A stretch of DNA of 64,000 nucleotides from Nitratidesulfovibrio oxamicus (GCF_015731765.1 NZ_VRYY01000111.1:1-64000); one strand, 5' to 3'; positions 17,060-25,493 are shown, counted from the stretch's first letter. The notes: generated by a model from the letters alone, not told the origin. Made by a program: numbers and translations.

Positions 17060-17084
17060 GGGTGCCCCGTATGCTGAGGCACCC
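17060..17084 (-). terminator. Terminator of minus-strand replication gene
   Basis: GGGTGCC pairs with GGCACCC. Read on the minus strand the stem is followed by TTCCTTTTT. It lies 30 bases past the stop of the 819-residue gene. Confidence 0.8.
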
Positions 17085-17113
17085 GTTCAAGACGGAATCG
17101 CTTGCAAGCAGCA

Positions 17114-19573
17114 CTACACACAACGGTAGTAGGTGGCCTTGCCTTTGCCTTCCTTTACGATAAGCCCTCGGTCCTTGAGCTTTCGGAGTATGCCACCAAG
17201 CTTGTCCTCTTTGAGGCCGGTCCGTGTTTCCAGTTCGACACGGCGACTCTTCTGCTTTTTCAATACATTGAACACCTTGTCCTCGTCTGGCGACAGGGAG
17301 TCCATGTCGACATCCCGGGTGGGGATAACGGGAGGCTCCATTGCCCTCGGCTCGCTGCTCAATCCTTCAGACATAGGCGATTGCCCGACGTCTGCGAGAG
17401 AGCCCTCGATATGGCGCCACCCACTACCTACCGGAAGGTGGTAGGTACAGGATTTCCTTTCAAGTTGGGGCGCAGCCTTGCACTTGGTAACGGTCATTCG
17501 CACGACTGGACCGTCGGCTTGGCAAACCTCCTCCAACTCAGGGCTCCGGTTCTCCTGGCTTGCCAACTGCTCGCGCCCATCCAGGCGGATGACGTTCTGG
17601 GACAAACTGGCGAGATCGGCTGATCCTTTGAAGTTTGTTCCATCCTTGCCGGAGTGATGCACGATGATGACCGCGATCCCTGCTTGTTCAACTTGTCGGA
17701 CGAAGTTGAACAGCCCATCGGCGTTGCTTTTGGCCGCGCTTGGAGCCAACGACAACAGGTTGTCGATGACAAGCACATCAGCCTTTTCGTGGCGGAATTG
17801 TTCGATGACTTGTTGCGAGCATGCCGCATCCAGAATGTTCAAGCCGGATTGGGGCAGGATGCTCAAATTTTGATCCACGAGGGCCTGGGCATTCGGGTTT
17901 CCGTGAAGGAGTTGCTGACAACGCGCCTTGAAGTCTTCTCCGCCAACCTCACCATCAAGGTAGCAGACGCGGCGAGGGACCATCGCAGCTAGTCCGAATG
18001 CTTTGAATCCACCAGCCATAGCCAAGGCCAGTTGGATAGCGACCCAGCTTTTGCCCGCATTGGAGCATCCCCAAATCAGCGTCGTGTATTGGGGCGTGAT
18101 CAGGATATCCAGAGTCAGAAGAACTCGGGCACCCGGCTCTTTTCCCTGAATGTCGCCAAGACGAAAAAACGGGATGGTTCCCTTGCTTTCCCGAACCTCC
18201 TCCGTGGGCACGGACACAAGGCCCACGGACGCCATCCACCGCCTATAGTCCGCAGCCGGAATAGACAGACGGCACACGTCCTGAGCAAGCTTTGAGGGCA
18301 ATTCAATGCGGTCAAGGTACACCGCCCTCCCCCACAGCTCCTTTTCCCACGATTCAGGGGGACAAGAGGCATCAATGACCGGCACACCGGTGGCAATGAT
18401 GGGCCACGGGTAGACGCTCACGCTCGCGGCGCCTTCCCTTGCGCAACGTTTCGCCCAGTCTTCAGCCCCCTTCACCCCCTCACGAGTGGAGTCGGGGATA
18501 ATCACGACAGGATGCCCGGCTAGGTCTTTGAAGTGCAGGGCGTCAAATGCAGTCGCCCCCCCAAAGCAGCCAGAAGCAATGATGCCTGCCCGTTCAAGCA
18601 ACCGACCCTCCCGTGCCTTCTCCCGAAAGTGCATGGCCACCCGCGTACCGAGGCAGAGCAACACGGGAGCCTTCCGATATCTTGCCATCCTCGTGCGCGA
18701 ATACAGCCAGGCAGAGGCCGGAGCCACACCGATACGTAGTGCAGGTTCGCCATCTTTCTCGACTCGGCTCGCGAGCACAAAAAAATCGCCATTGCCGTTG
18801 GTATAGCGGCAGACCGCCTGCTCCTTGAACCCACTGAAGTCATGCAGATAGTCCACATCTTCAAGTTGGTAGGAGCGCCCTCGAACGATAAGTTGCTTCG
18901 GGATATACTCCTCAATGATGCTGGTGCTCGGCGGCAGGGAGGGCGGGGTATTGCTCCCAGCCGGAAACGTATGGAAGCAGTATTCCGGCTTCAAGCCGAG
19001 CAGCCCTCCCACGACCTGAGCCGCTTCGAGTGGGCCTCTATTCAGGCTTGAAGACGCCAGGGAAATGATGCTCTCATCCCCCTTGTTACTCTTGGGATTC
19101 CCGCCTCGGCGAAGCCACAAATGCCTGTCAACGTCAATGCCAAGCGCCATAAGCAGGCGCTCGCGACGGTCAGCGGCGAGCTTTGCAAATTCCCACTCGA
19201 CCAGCGCGCTGAATACTTCCGCATTTGAATCCGCCGTGAGGACAGACGGAAGGTTCGAGCCGTCAACCCCGGCCAGCATCCGCTTTACCTTGGGTGATAT
19301 TGCAGGAAAATATTGAGTCGTATCTGCCGGGTAGCTCGCCTGGTTATACGGCAGATGCGGGGCCAGTGATGTTCGGGGCCGCGCCCATGGGGCCTCCCGT
19401 TGCCACCGATGAGGCGAACTGGGCTGCGGTAACGAAGAGGCCTCTGTGGGTGTGACGTCAATGACAGGAGACTCACCATGTAAAGCTGGCTCCCCAAGCA
19501 TGCAGGAACGGGCTACCGGTTGTCCCGTTATCCATGCAGTTTCTATCATTTGTTCAATGCTCAAATCTTTCAT
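17114..19573 (-). CDS. Replication protein with Toprim-like and RecA-like (AAA_25) domains
   Basis: An 819-residue protein of the primase/helicase type found in plasmids and integrative elements. A Toprim-like stretch (VVIIPDSTREGVKGAEDW) is near residue 359. A RepA/DnaB-like ATPase follows, with Walker A GCSNAGKSW near 504, Walker B DVLVIDNLLS near 601 and IAVIIVHHSGKDG just after. A winged-helix segment ends the protein (VELETRTGLKEDKLGGILRK). The N-terminal 250 residues are unassigned. CAAAGGAG precedes the ATG. With the small gene and the AlpA-like gene upstream it forms a minus-strand replication unit. Confidence 0.85.
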   Translation of the reverse strand: MKDLSIEQMIETAWITGQPVARSCMLGEPALHGESPVIDVTPTEASSLPQPSSPHRWQREAPWARPRTSLAPHLPYNQASYPADTTQYFPAISPKVKRMLAGVDGSNLPSVLTADSNAEVFSALVEWEFAKLAADRRERLLMALGIDVDRHLWLRRGGNPKSNKGDESIISLASSSLNRGPLEAAQVVGGLLGLKPEYCFHTFPAGSNTPPSLPPSTSIIEEYIPKQLIVRGRSYQLEDVDYLHDFSGFKEQAVCRYTNGNGDFFVLASRVEKDGEPALRIGVAPASAWLYSRTRMARYRKAPVLLCLGTRVAMHFREKAREGRLLERAGIIASGCFGGATAFDALHFKDLAGHPVVIIPDSTREGVKGAEDWAKRCAREGAASVSVYPWPIIATGVPVIDASCPPESWEKELWGRAVYLDRIELPSKLAQDVCRLSIPAADYRRWMASVGLVSVPTEEVRESKGTIPFFRLGDIQGKEPGARVLLTLDILITPQYTTLIWGCSNAGKSWVAIQLALAMAGGFKAFGLAAMVPRRVCYLDGEVGGEDFKARCQQLLHGNPNAQALVDQNLSILPQSGLNILDAACSQQVIEQFRHEKADVLVIDNLLSLAPSAAKSNADGLFNFVRQVEQAGIAVIIVHHSGKDGTNFKGSADLASLSQNVIRLDGREQLASQENRSPELEEVCQADGPVVRMTVTKCKAAPQLERKSCTYHLPVGSGWRHIEGSLADVGQSPMSEGLSSEPRAMEPPVIPTRDVDMDSLSPDEDKVFNVLKKQKSRRVELETRTGLKEDKLGGILRKLKDRGLIVKEGKGKATYYRCV

Positions 19574-19621
19574 ACAAACTCCTTTGCATGGGCTGGGAGG
19601 TATCCCCCCCAGCCATGCGAT

Positions 19622-19792
19622 CTATCGCTTTGGGATGATTGTGACGTCCAAACGCGTCAGCGAAACCTGGATCTCTTCGACCTTCGCAAGTGACTCGGGC
19701 GATGCCTCCAGGACTTCCTTGACACGCGCGGCAAGGACATTGAGATCGATTTGGGGACTCTTAGGAACTTGTTGTTCTTCTTTCGGATGCAT
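19622..19792 (-). CDS. Small protein between replication gene and AlpA-like gene
   Basis: A 56-residue frame with GAGAGG six bases upstream of the ATG. It has a helical centre (DLNVLAARVKEVLEASPESL) and ends LDVTIIPKR. Its position between two real genes of the same strand supports translation. No family was recognised. Confidence 0.6.
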   Translation of the reverse strand: MHPKEEQQVPKSPQIDLNVLAARVKEVLEASPESLAKVEEIQVSLTRLDVTIIPKR

Positions 19793-19862
19793 ATGAACCT
19801 CTCATGAGTTGGAGATTGAGTAGCTCCAGCCACCGCGTTGGATATCAGCGCGGGGCACTGAA

Positions 19863-20078
19863 CTACGAAAAGTCGATTCTGTGCGCCTGCATGAAGCTGG
19901 CAATGTCTATTGTCGAGTAGCGAACCGCTCGACCGACCTTCGTGTAGGGGAGTCCCTTTCTTCGCAGGCGATGCCCACGCAGCGTGTGGACGCTCAAGCC
20001 TGTCAATTGTGCTGCGGTTTTTTCCGATACCCACTGGGTGTCCGGGGCCTCTGTGCGCTCAACGCCACCAATGCTCAT
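19863..20078 (-). CDS. AlpA/excisionase-type helix-turn-helix regulator
   Basis: A 71-residue MerR-like DNA-binding protein: WVSEKTAAQLTGLSVHTLRG is the helix-turn-helix, followed by RRKGLPYTKVGRAVRYS and a short C-terminal helix. This is the AlpA/Xis pattern of integrative elements, where it controls excision or replication genes. TTCAGGAGG precedes the ATG. A perfect 26-bp palindrome lies 95 bases upstream and could be its operator or that of another regulator. Confidence 0.87.
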   Translation of the reverse strand: MSIGGVERTEAPDTQWVSEKTAAQLTGLSVHTLRGHRLRRKGLPYTKVGRAVRYSTIDIASFMQAHRIDFS

Positions 20079-20172
20079 GGCAATCCTCCTGAACCAAAGC
20101 TCTTTTTCTTAAATGGGCTGCTTTGCGCACCCAACAGATCAGTAGAAACCAAATTCCTCGAAAAATGTCATG

Positions 20173-20198
20173 GGTACCAAACGTCGACGTTTGGTACC
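20173..20198. promoter_or_regulatory. 26-bp perfect palindrome (operator candidate)
   Basis: GGTACCAAACGTC followed by its exact reverse complement, centred on GTCGAC. It lies between the AlpA-like gene and the tRNA remnant, upstream of divergently oriented genes. A dyad this long without a loop suits a dimeric repressor site more than a terminator. Confidence 0.7.
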
Positions 20199-20355
20199 TG
20201 GAGATGTTGCCCATCACGACGCACGGGAGAGAGGATAAAAAGCAGGAGGCCCCCCAGTTCGGGAGGCCTCCTAACAGATGCGTATGGTGACGGGGGGGCC
20301 CATGGTTTTGCTACTACGAGATTCCGATTAGCCATCCCAAGGTTGGAAATAGGGT

Positions 20356-20400
20356 TGGAAAAACAAAAAGGCCCTTACGGAGAGCATCCGTAAGGGCCTT
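20356..20400 (-). terminator. Intrinsic terminator following the tRNA remnant
   Basis: AAGGCCCTTACGG pairs with CCGTAAGGGCCTT (13 bp). On the minus strand it is followed by TTTTTGTTTTT. It lies just past the CCA end of the tRNA fragment and is probably the original terminator of that tRNA gene. Confidence 0.9.
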
Positions 20401-20407
20401 GATTTAC

Positions 20408-20452
20408 TGGTTGCGGGGGCCGGATTTGAACCGACGACCTTCGGGTTATGAG
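20408..20452 (-). repeat. Displaced 3' half of initiator tRNA-Met (attachment site)
   Basis: Read on the minus strand, the stretch starts in a CAT anticodon loop (CTCATAACCCGAAGG) and continues through the T arm (GGTTCAAATCC) to CCCCCGCAACCA, the 3' end of an initiator tRNA. The 5' half, including the first strand of the anticodon stem, is absent. This is the scar left when an element integrates into a tRNA gene. The orientation implies that the element extends rightward and that the complete tRNA gene lies beyond its right end. Confidence 0.85.
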
Positions 20453-20658
20453 TTTATTAGTCCACGATATTCCTCACCTTTCCCGACCCACCCCAAGAAA
20501 TCACATTTAAACTATAAAAACAGAATATTGAAGAGAAATATTTAGCTCGAAAGCTCCCTAAACCTTCCCGAGATTTCGCGTTGTCACCCCGCAAGAGGTG
20601 GGGCTATAATGGGGCTGGCTCCCTTTTCGTGAAACATGCCCATCCCCGCGAGATACCC

Positions 20659-21846
20659 ATGACCACGACGACCTCCACCAGCTACCGCGGCGTTCGTTAC
20701 CGCGAAAGTCAGACCCGCAAACACGGCTCGAAGCCCGATCGCTATTTCTTCATCCGGTACAAATCCGATGGTAAACCGAAGGAAGAAGGTGCCGGGTGGG
20801 CATCCGAAGGCATGACCAGCCAGAAGGCATCTCAGCTGCGAGCCAGGATCACTGAGAATATCAGGCTGGGGCGACGCCCGCAGTCTCTCGCCGAAATGCG
20901 CGAGATGATGCGCGAGGCCCGCGAACAGGCCGCTGTTGAAGAGCGCCGTGCAGCCCATGCGGCCACAACCTTGGACGAATTCTGGGAGAGGCACTACCTG
21001 CCCTCCTCTACCCTGCACAAGACGCCACAGACAATGAGGACGGAATCCGGGTACTACGCCAAATGGATCAAGCCGGTACTCGGCAATTCCCCACTCAGCG
21101 CCCTTACCCCACCACTCATTGAGCAGGTAGCCAGCAACGCCATGACCGCTGGGCGAAGTGCGGCCACCATCCGCCACCTGCTGGCCATTATCTCCCAAGT
21201 CTGGGGCATGGCCCGGAATCATGAAATCGTGAGCGGAGAGTGCCCCTGCACGCGCATCAAGAAACCTCGCAAGGACAACAGACGGATGCGCTTCCTGACG
21301 GAATCCGAAGCAAGCATCCTACTCGCGGAGCTCAAGAAAAGATCGCAGGACACCCACGACAGCGCCCTGCTCTCCCTCTTCTGCGGCCTCAGGGCAGGCG
21401 AAATCCATGCGCTCACCTGGACGGACCTTAACTTCACGGCAGGGACCATCTACATCCGCGACCCCAAGAACAAGCACAGCAGGCATGCGTACATGACCGG
21501 CGAGGTCCGGGCGATGCTCACGGAACGCTCCCAGGGCCCGAACGGCACAGAGTACGTCTTCCCGGCCCAGAACGGCGCCAAGCGCAACTGGGTATCCGAC
21601 ACCTTCGAGCGCGTCGTCGAGCAACTCGGCCTCAACGAAGGGATCAGCGACACCAGACAGCGCGTGGTCTTCCATACCCTGCGCCATACGTTCGCCAGTT
21701 GGCTCGTGCAAGGCGGCACACCGCTGTATACCGTCGCCGAGCTCATGGGGCATACCACGCTTGAGATGACCAAGCGCTACTCGCACCTCAGCCCCGACAC
21801 GGTCAGGGCCGCAGCGATGAGCCTGCAGGGCAGACTCAGCAAATAG
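20659..21846 (+). CDS. Tyrosine-type site-specific integrase
   Basis: A 395-residue phage-type integrase. An N-terminal arm-binding part (SYRGVRYRESQTRK) leads to a SAM-like core-binding domain (about 105-205) and the catalytic domain. Catalytic residues are Arg245 in GLRAGE, His339 and Arg342 in HTLRHTFAS, His365 in LMGHTT and nucleophile Tyr374 in KRYSHLS. An upstream frame could extend it to 20581, but the ATG at 20659 matches the usual domain start. It lies 207 bases from the tRNA scar and points away from it, as expected for an element integrated at initiator tRNA-Met. Confidence 0.95.
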   Translation: MTTTTSTSYRGVRYRESQTRKHGSKPDRYFFIRYKSDGKPKEEGAGWASEGMTSQKASQLRARITENIRLGRRPQSLAEMREMMREAREQAAVEERRAAHAATTLDEFWERHYLPSSTLHKTPQTMRTESGYYAKWIKPVLGNSPLSALTPPLIEQVASNAMTAGRSAATIRHLLAIISQVWGMARNHEIVSGECPCTRIKKPRKDNRRMRFLTESEASILLAELKKRSQDTHDSALLSLFCGLRAGEIHALTWTDLNFTAGTIYIRDPKNKHSRHAYMTGEVRAMLTERSQGPNGTEYVFPAQNGAKRNWVSDTFERVVEQLGLNEGISDTRQRVVFHTLRHTFASWLVQGGTPLYTVAELMGHTTLEMTKRYSHLSPDTVRAAAMSLQGRLSK

Positions 21847-21886
21847 CCCCCCTCCTCGACTTGGCCGCACATTTACCCGCCAATTA

Positions 21887-21918
21887 CTAGAGCCTTCCCC
21901 TAAAGGGGAAGGCTCTAG
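21887..21918. terminator. Strong hairpin after integrase
   Basis: Fourteen base pairs (CTAGAGCCTTCCCC with its complement) enclose a TAAA loop. No T run follows directly, but position and strength suggest a terminator for the integrase gene. Confidence 0.75.
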
Positions 21919-22234
21919 CTAGACACACTCAAAAAATCTCAACACTTTGTTTTTATTAAAAAATTTAAGCAACACTCAACCCCATAGCGCCAAGCCCTGC
22001 CAAGACGCCTAACACACTAAAATCACTTACATGACTAACAACACCCAAGTTGCGTCAAGCCTGCCTGCCAAGCCTTGGAACCGCCACTCGTTGGCCAAAC
22101 TTGGCAACACGACACGACTCGCTCCCTGTACTCGCGATGCCCCTTTGCCCACCCAATCGGCTGTCCGGCTCCTTGCCGAGCACGATAGGGGCAAGTGAGT
22201 CCCCCGCTCGTAAGCGAGAGCCCCCTTCACAGCT
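21919..22234. other. AT-rich intergenic region
   Basis: The first 100 bases are AT-rich with T and A runs. A 55-residue frame at 22031-22198 lacks a ribosome binding site and family resemblance. No gene is supported. Confidence 0.4.
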
Positions 22235-22612
22235 TCAAATATGGAGCACCAGCGGCGTATAACTGGAGAGTACCGAGTCGCCGGTAATCAGCCGCATGGG
22301 TTCGGCCATGGCCTGGGAGACCAGCATATGGTCAAAGGGGTCGTTGTGGTGCCTCGGAAGGGTCGCCAACATCTCCGCATGCACACCAAGAAGGGGAAGT
22401 TCAAGGAAGCCGCTTTCCTGCGCTGCAACACGAAGCACTGACAACTCGGCATCAAGCTTGCCGATGCGTGTTTTGATGGCGATCTCCCACCAAGATACGG
22501 AGCTGACAAAGACCTCGTTTTCATCAGCAAGCAGCAACTCCCGCACAGGCTCAATGCGCGGGGAATCGGTCAGCGCCCAGAGAAGCGCGTTGGTGTCCAG
22601 CAGCAGCCTCAT
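22235..22612 (-). CDS. VapC-type PIN-domain toxin
   Basis: A 125-residue PIN ribonuclease. LLLDTNALLWAL at the N-terminus gives the first catalytic Asp. SSVSWWEIAIKTRIGKL gives the conserved Glu. HHNDPFDHMLVSQA and LITGD supply the remaining acids. VapC toxins cut tRNA or rRNA. The gene overlaps its antitoxin by four bases. The family resembles the WEI(A/V)IK subgroup common next to Phd-type antitoxins. Confidence 0.95.
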   Translation of the reverse strand: MRLLLDTNALLWALTDSPRIEPVRELLLADENEVFVSSVSWWEIAIKTRIGKLDAELSVLRVAAQESGFLELPLLGVHAEMLATLPRHHNDPFDHMLVSQAMAEPMRLITGDSVLSSYTPLVLHI

Positions 22613-22851
22613 TCCTCATTCCCTTCAAAAGCGGCGAGAAACTCCGGCGGCAAAGGAGCGTCGAAATCATCTGGGACTATCAGTTTGCCCTTCAGAAGCC
22701 CAAGGCGCTTTTTCGGCTTGGCACTTGCGGCCGACTTAAGGACGGCCTCTGCTCGGCCATAGCTGCCGATAAAAATGGTTTCACCGCCTGCCGCACGTTT
22801 TACCAACTGTGACAGAGAGCTCTTGGCCTGATGCATGGGGACGATATTCAT
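22609..22851 (-). CDS. Phd/YefM-type antitoxin
   Basis: An 80-residue antitoxin (IVPMHQAKSSLSQLVKRAAG) upstream of the VapC gene. The start at 22851 has GGAGG five bases away and matches the family N-terminus. An ATG at 22863 with AAGGAG is an alternative and would add four residues. The C-terminal Pro/Phe-rich tail (DDFDAPLPPEFLAAFEG) is the toxin-binding part. It is probably autoregulatory. Confidence 0.9.
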   Translation of the reverse strand: MNIVPMHQAKSSLSQLVKRAAGGETIFIGSYGRAEAVLKSAASAKPKKRLGLLKGKLIVPDDFDAPLPPEFLAAFEGNEE

Positions 22852-22987
22852 TGTCACCTCCATACGATACTCCTTGTTCATTTCAGACTTAGCTAGAGCT
22901 TAGCCCGAAGTCAAGGATAGCACGCCAACACCAGCGAGAGAGCAAGCCCCAAATAGTTATCGGCTGACCGGTGGGGGGCTACGCTAA

Positions 22988-23022
22988 GCACGGCAGTGTC
23001 AGGCGAATACTATCTCTGTACA
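22988..23022 (+). repeat. 35-nt repeat, copy 2
   Basis: Identical to 8496-8530 except for one base and in the same orientation. It ends 35 bases before the stop of the glycosyltransferase-like gene. The flanking sequences of the two copies are unrelated, so only the 35 bases are shared. Confidence 0.75.
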
Positions 23023-23057
23023 CGCAAAGCGTATATCATATTTGCACACCAACAAAA

Positions 23058-23702
23058 TCATGCTTTAGCACTTGGCCACAGAGGGATACCAGCACACTCT
23101 GAAACATCTACAGAGGTAGTATACAGACAAAAATTCCTCACAAGAACACTCAATAAGAGCACATCTGCCCCTACATGATGACGAGGCTGCATTGAAGCAC
23201 TGTAGGCATGCCCATAATTTTGAAAAGAAAATCCAGCCATACACACAGGAGATCCTTTCAACAACAAAGCCAACACCACAGCAAGCACACCAGTAGATGG
23301 CTTCGTATTTTCTGTTGAAACATCAACTCCGGTCACATTGAGAACAAGCTGCGCCCTCTGATCGTAACTAAGCACCGTGACATCATCCCAACCATAACCC
23401 AATGTGCGCAGACAACGTCGTGCCGCAGCAAATCCACACCCTACATCAACATACACCAAATGCTGTGTGCGAAGCCCACCAAGGACAGCACGAGCCTCGC
23501 GGTTTGCGACCGAATCACCAAACATGAAGCCCGACATCACAGTGAGCGTTGGACTTGGAAGATCAAGCGTCCGAGCTATTGCGCCGGAGGCATTAACGCA
23601 AACCACTTTCGCACCCTGGGCCCATTCTGGCACAAGTGGCTTCGGCGCCGACCCCAATACTAAGACTGGCGCACGAAAAGGACGCACATCCAATCGAACC
23701 AT
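23058..23702 (-). CDS. Putative glycosyltransferase, sialyltransferase (GT29)-like
   Basis: A 214-residue protein. VLVLGSAPKPLV near the N-terminus and KVVCVNASGAIAR resemble the sugar-nucleotide-binding strand pattern of GT29-like enzymes. KPSTGVLAVVLALLLKGSPV and MAGFSF followed by HAYS and a late HVGADV match the second conserved block. It is short for the family and AT-rich in its 3' part, so it may be truncated. The assignment is tentative; the donor and acceptor are unknown. Confidence 0.5.
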   Translation of the reverse strand: MVRLDVRPFRAPVLVLGSAPKPLVPEWAQGAKVVCVNASGAIARTLDLPSPTLTVMSGFMFGDSVANREARAVLGGLRTQHLVYVDVGCGFAAARRCLRTLGYGWDDVTVLSYDQRAQLVLNVTGVDVSTENTKPSTGVLAVVLALLLKGSPVCMAGFSFQNYGHAYSASMQPRHHVGADVLLLSVLVRNFCLYTTSVDVSECAGIPLWPSAKA

Positions 23703-23837
23703 ACCTTACACCCCCAGCGAAACCTATAAACAAGCCAAACGAACGCAACATAAATAAAAACAACAAAACATACAAATACGACAGATTATCACCCCCATCT
23801 ACACCACACGAAAAGCCGAACTAAAAACACGCGCACC

Positions 23838-24539
23838 TCAAGGCCGACACACACCGCACGGTCTAAAGCCGTTCTTGACCGCATCCTCACGCGTCTCAAA
23901 AATAACGACACAATTGGGGCAGTCATAATCCTTGCAGCCTGAACGGTGAAAAACGTGGCTACGTTGATTGCCGTGATATCCTATCCCGGAAAGCTGGCCT
24001 TCAACGCCACTCTTATGCTGGACACCCTGCGTGGACGCCCCCCTCCTACTCTTCCGCCATTCCCACGGCGGCATGGGGCGCGGATCGCCCCACAATCCCA
24101 GAGACGAACCACGTGCTGCACCCTCTAACCGTCGCCAATCAACACATACCACATCACGACAGTAAGAATCATACACCCACGCCATCCCCCGCCTGACCTG
24201 CTCCGCATTGATATCAACCTGGCCGACATGCAACCGAGCGACGACCCTGCCGTATCTATCAACATCGACCTCATCAACCTCTACTGTCTTACCAAACAGC
24301 AAACCCGACAGGCTCTGCTTGGATTTCGTGCCAAAAGGCTGCTCGCTCTCAGGAGCATCAATTCCATACAGACGAACACGAATTTGCTCATGGCTGCTGC
24401 TGAGCACAGTAACCGTATCGCCATCTGAGACACCAACAACCTTCCCGCCCCACGCGAAAGACAACGTAGTGGGGAATGCCAAGAACAGGAAAAACACTGC
24501 CGCCACATACAGGCACTTGAAATTTTTACAAGTCACCAC
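23838..24539 (-). CDS. Secreted thermonuclease (SNase) with C-terminal Cys-rich domain
   Basis: A 233-residue protein with a GTG start and a signal peptide ending near LSFA. The SNase domain covers about 30-155: VVGVSDGDTVTVL, RVRLYGIDAPESEQPFG and VDRYGRVVARL contain the calcium-binding acids and catalytic arginines. A C-terminal domain at about 190-233 has HVFHRSGCKDYDCPNCV and FRPCGVCRP, resembling the Ada-type metal-binding fold. Such fusions occur in accessory regions. It is probably exported and degrades DNA or RNA outside the cytoplasm. Confidence 0.9.
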   Translation of the reverse strand: MVTCKNFKCLYVAAVFFLFLAFPTTLSFAWGGKVVGVSDGDTVTVLSSSHEQIRVRLYGIDAPESEQPFGTKSKQSLSGLLFGKTVEVDEVDVDRYGRVVARLHVGQVDINAEQVRRGMAWVYDSYCRDVVCVDWRRLEGAARGSSLGLWGDPRPMPPWEWRKSRRGASTQGVQHKSGVEGQLSGIGYHGNQRSHVFHRSGCKDYDCPNCVVIFETREDAVKNGFRPCGVCRP

Positions 24540-24896
24540 TCGCTCCCTACATAGTATGTAAAAAATAAGTCTGACAAAAAATTAGCACATCAAACTTCAC
24601 CAGCAATCAATTTCAAACCCATAAATATCCAGCATATCGATTTCATATTCCAAAATTACACATGCTAAAATGGTATTATCTCTCTTATGTATCTATTATA
24701 TGTTTATTATTCATAAATAAACATTAAACACATAAACATATTGGTATAAACATACATACACGACAAATACCACACCAACACATCACCAGCTAGCCAAAGC
24801 TAGCCATAGCAAGAGCCGACATCACGAGTGTCGGCTTCTTTTTGTGTAAACAATAACACTCTCCATTAATTCAATAGCCAAAAAAAGGAGCACACC
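24540..24896. other. AT-rich intergenic region with divergent promoters likely
   Basis: One of the most AT-rich stretches in the window, between a minus-strand and a plus-strand gene. It has many TATA-like stretches at 24660-24770, so promoters for both flanking genes are likely here. A short direct repeat of TAGCCAAAGC/TAGCCATAGC is at 24791-24810, followed by a terminator-like hairpin. Confidence 0.5.
24814..24844 (+). terminator. Intrinsic terminator upstream of Rep gene
   Basis: AGCCGACA pairs with TGTCGGCT, followed by TCTTTTTG. It ends about 50 bases before the Rep start, so it may stop transcription entering from upstream or act as a leader attenuator. Confidence 0.75.
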
Positions 24897-25493
24897 ATGT
24901 TCATAACAGAAAAAACCCACAGAGACTATCCAGTTCAAGCGTATGACGACAAGCCCTGTCGTATCGACATACTCGATGCCATCATTGACCGCATTGAATA
25001 CATGACGAGTAGATTCAGCAGAGTGCTCTTCATCCGCTTTGACTTACGATATCCGAGAGACTTCTATTCATCCCGTGGAAACGACGACATTCAACGCTTT
25101 TTCAACAGCTTTACGCGCTATTTATCCCGCAAGGGGATAGCCTTCCAGTACGTCTGGGCACGTGAACAATCCAGAGAAAAACACCAGCATTACCACGTAA
25201 TGCTGCTGCTAAATGGAAATCTCACATGCCACAGTTGGAACCACATGGAGAAGGCAGACCAACTCTGGCAAAGTGCCCTTGGGATCGACTACCCAGGACT
25301 CCTCCATAGGTGTGACCGAAGCAGAGACGGCAACAGGCACCCTGACTTCATCCACTTAGATCGTCATGATGCCTGCTATGAACGAGATATTAATCGATGC
25401 GTGGAGTGGGCCAGCTACCTGGCTAAGACGAGGACCAAGGGCTACGCACCCCTGAATGTGAGAGAATGGGGAGCGAGCTTCCTTGGCAACTGA
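24897..25493 (+). CDS. HUH-type replication protein (inovirus Gp2 / YagK-YfjJ-like)
   Basis: A 198-residue protein. The HUH metal-binding pair His98-x-His100 lies in KHQHYHVMLLLN, and a likely catalytic Tyr174 with Lys177 lies in WASYLAKT. This is the arrangement of rolling-circle initiators and of the inovirus Gp2-like family found in satellites and integrative elements. AAAGGAG precedes the ATG. It is alone here, without coat or morphogenesis genes, and is probably a solitary replication remnant or part of a small satellite. Confidence 0.8.
   Translation: MFITEKTHRDYPVQAYDDKPCRIDILDAIIDRIEYMTSRFSRVLFIRFDLRYPRDFYSSRGNDDIQRFFNSFTRYLSRKGIAFQYVWAREQSREKHQHYHVMLLLNGNLTCHSWNHMEKADQLWQSALGIDYPGLLHRCDRSRDGNRHPDFIHLDRHDACYERDINRCVEWASYLAKTRTKGYAPLNVREWGASFLGN

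Noticed and set aside
20408-20452. Complete tRNA gene
   Set aside because: Only the 3' half from the anticodon loop is present; the acceptor 5' strand, D arm and half of the anticodon stem are missing.
22031-22198. 55-codon plus-strand frame after the integrase
   Set aside because: No ribosome binding site, no recognisable family, and an equally long frame on the other strand.
24661-24810. Possible CRISPR-like or iteron array in the AT-rich stretch
   Set aside because: Only two imperfect ten-base repeats are present and no regular spacing was seen.
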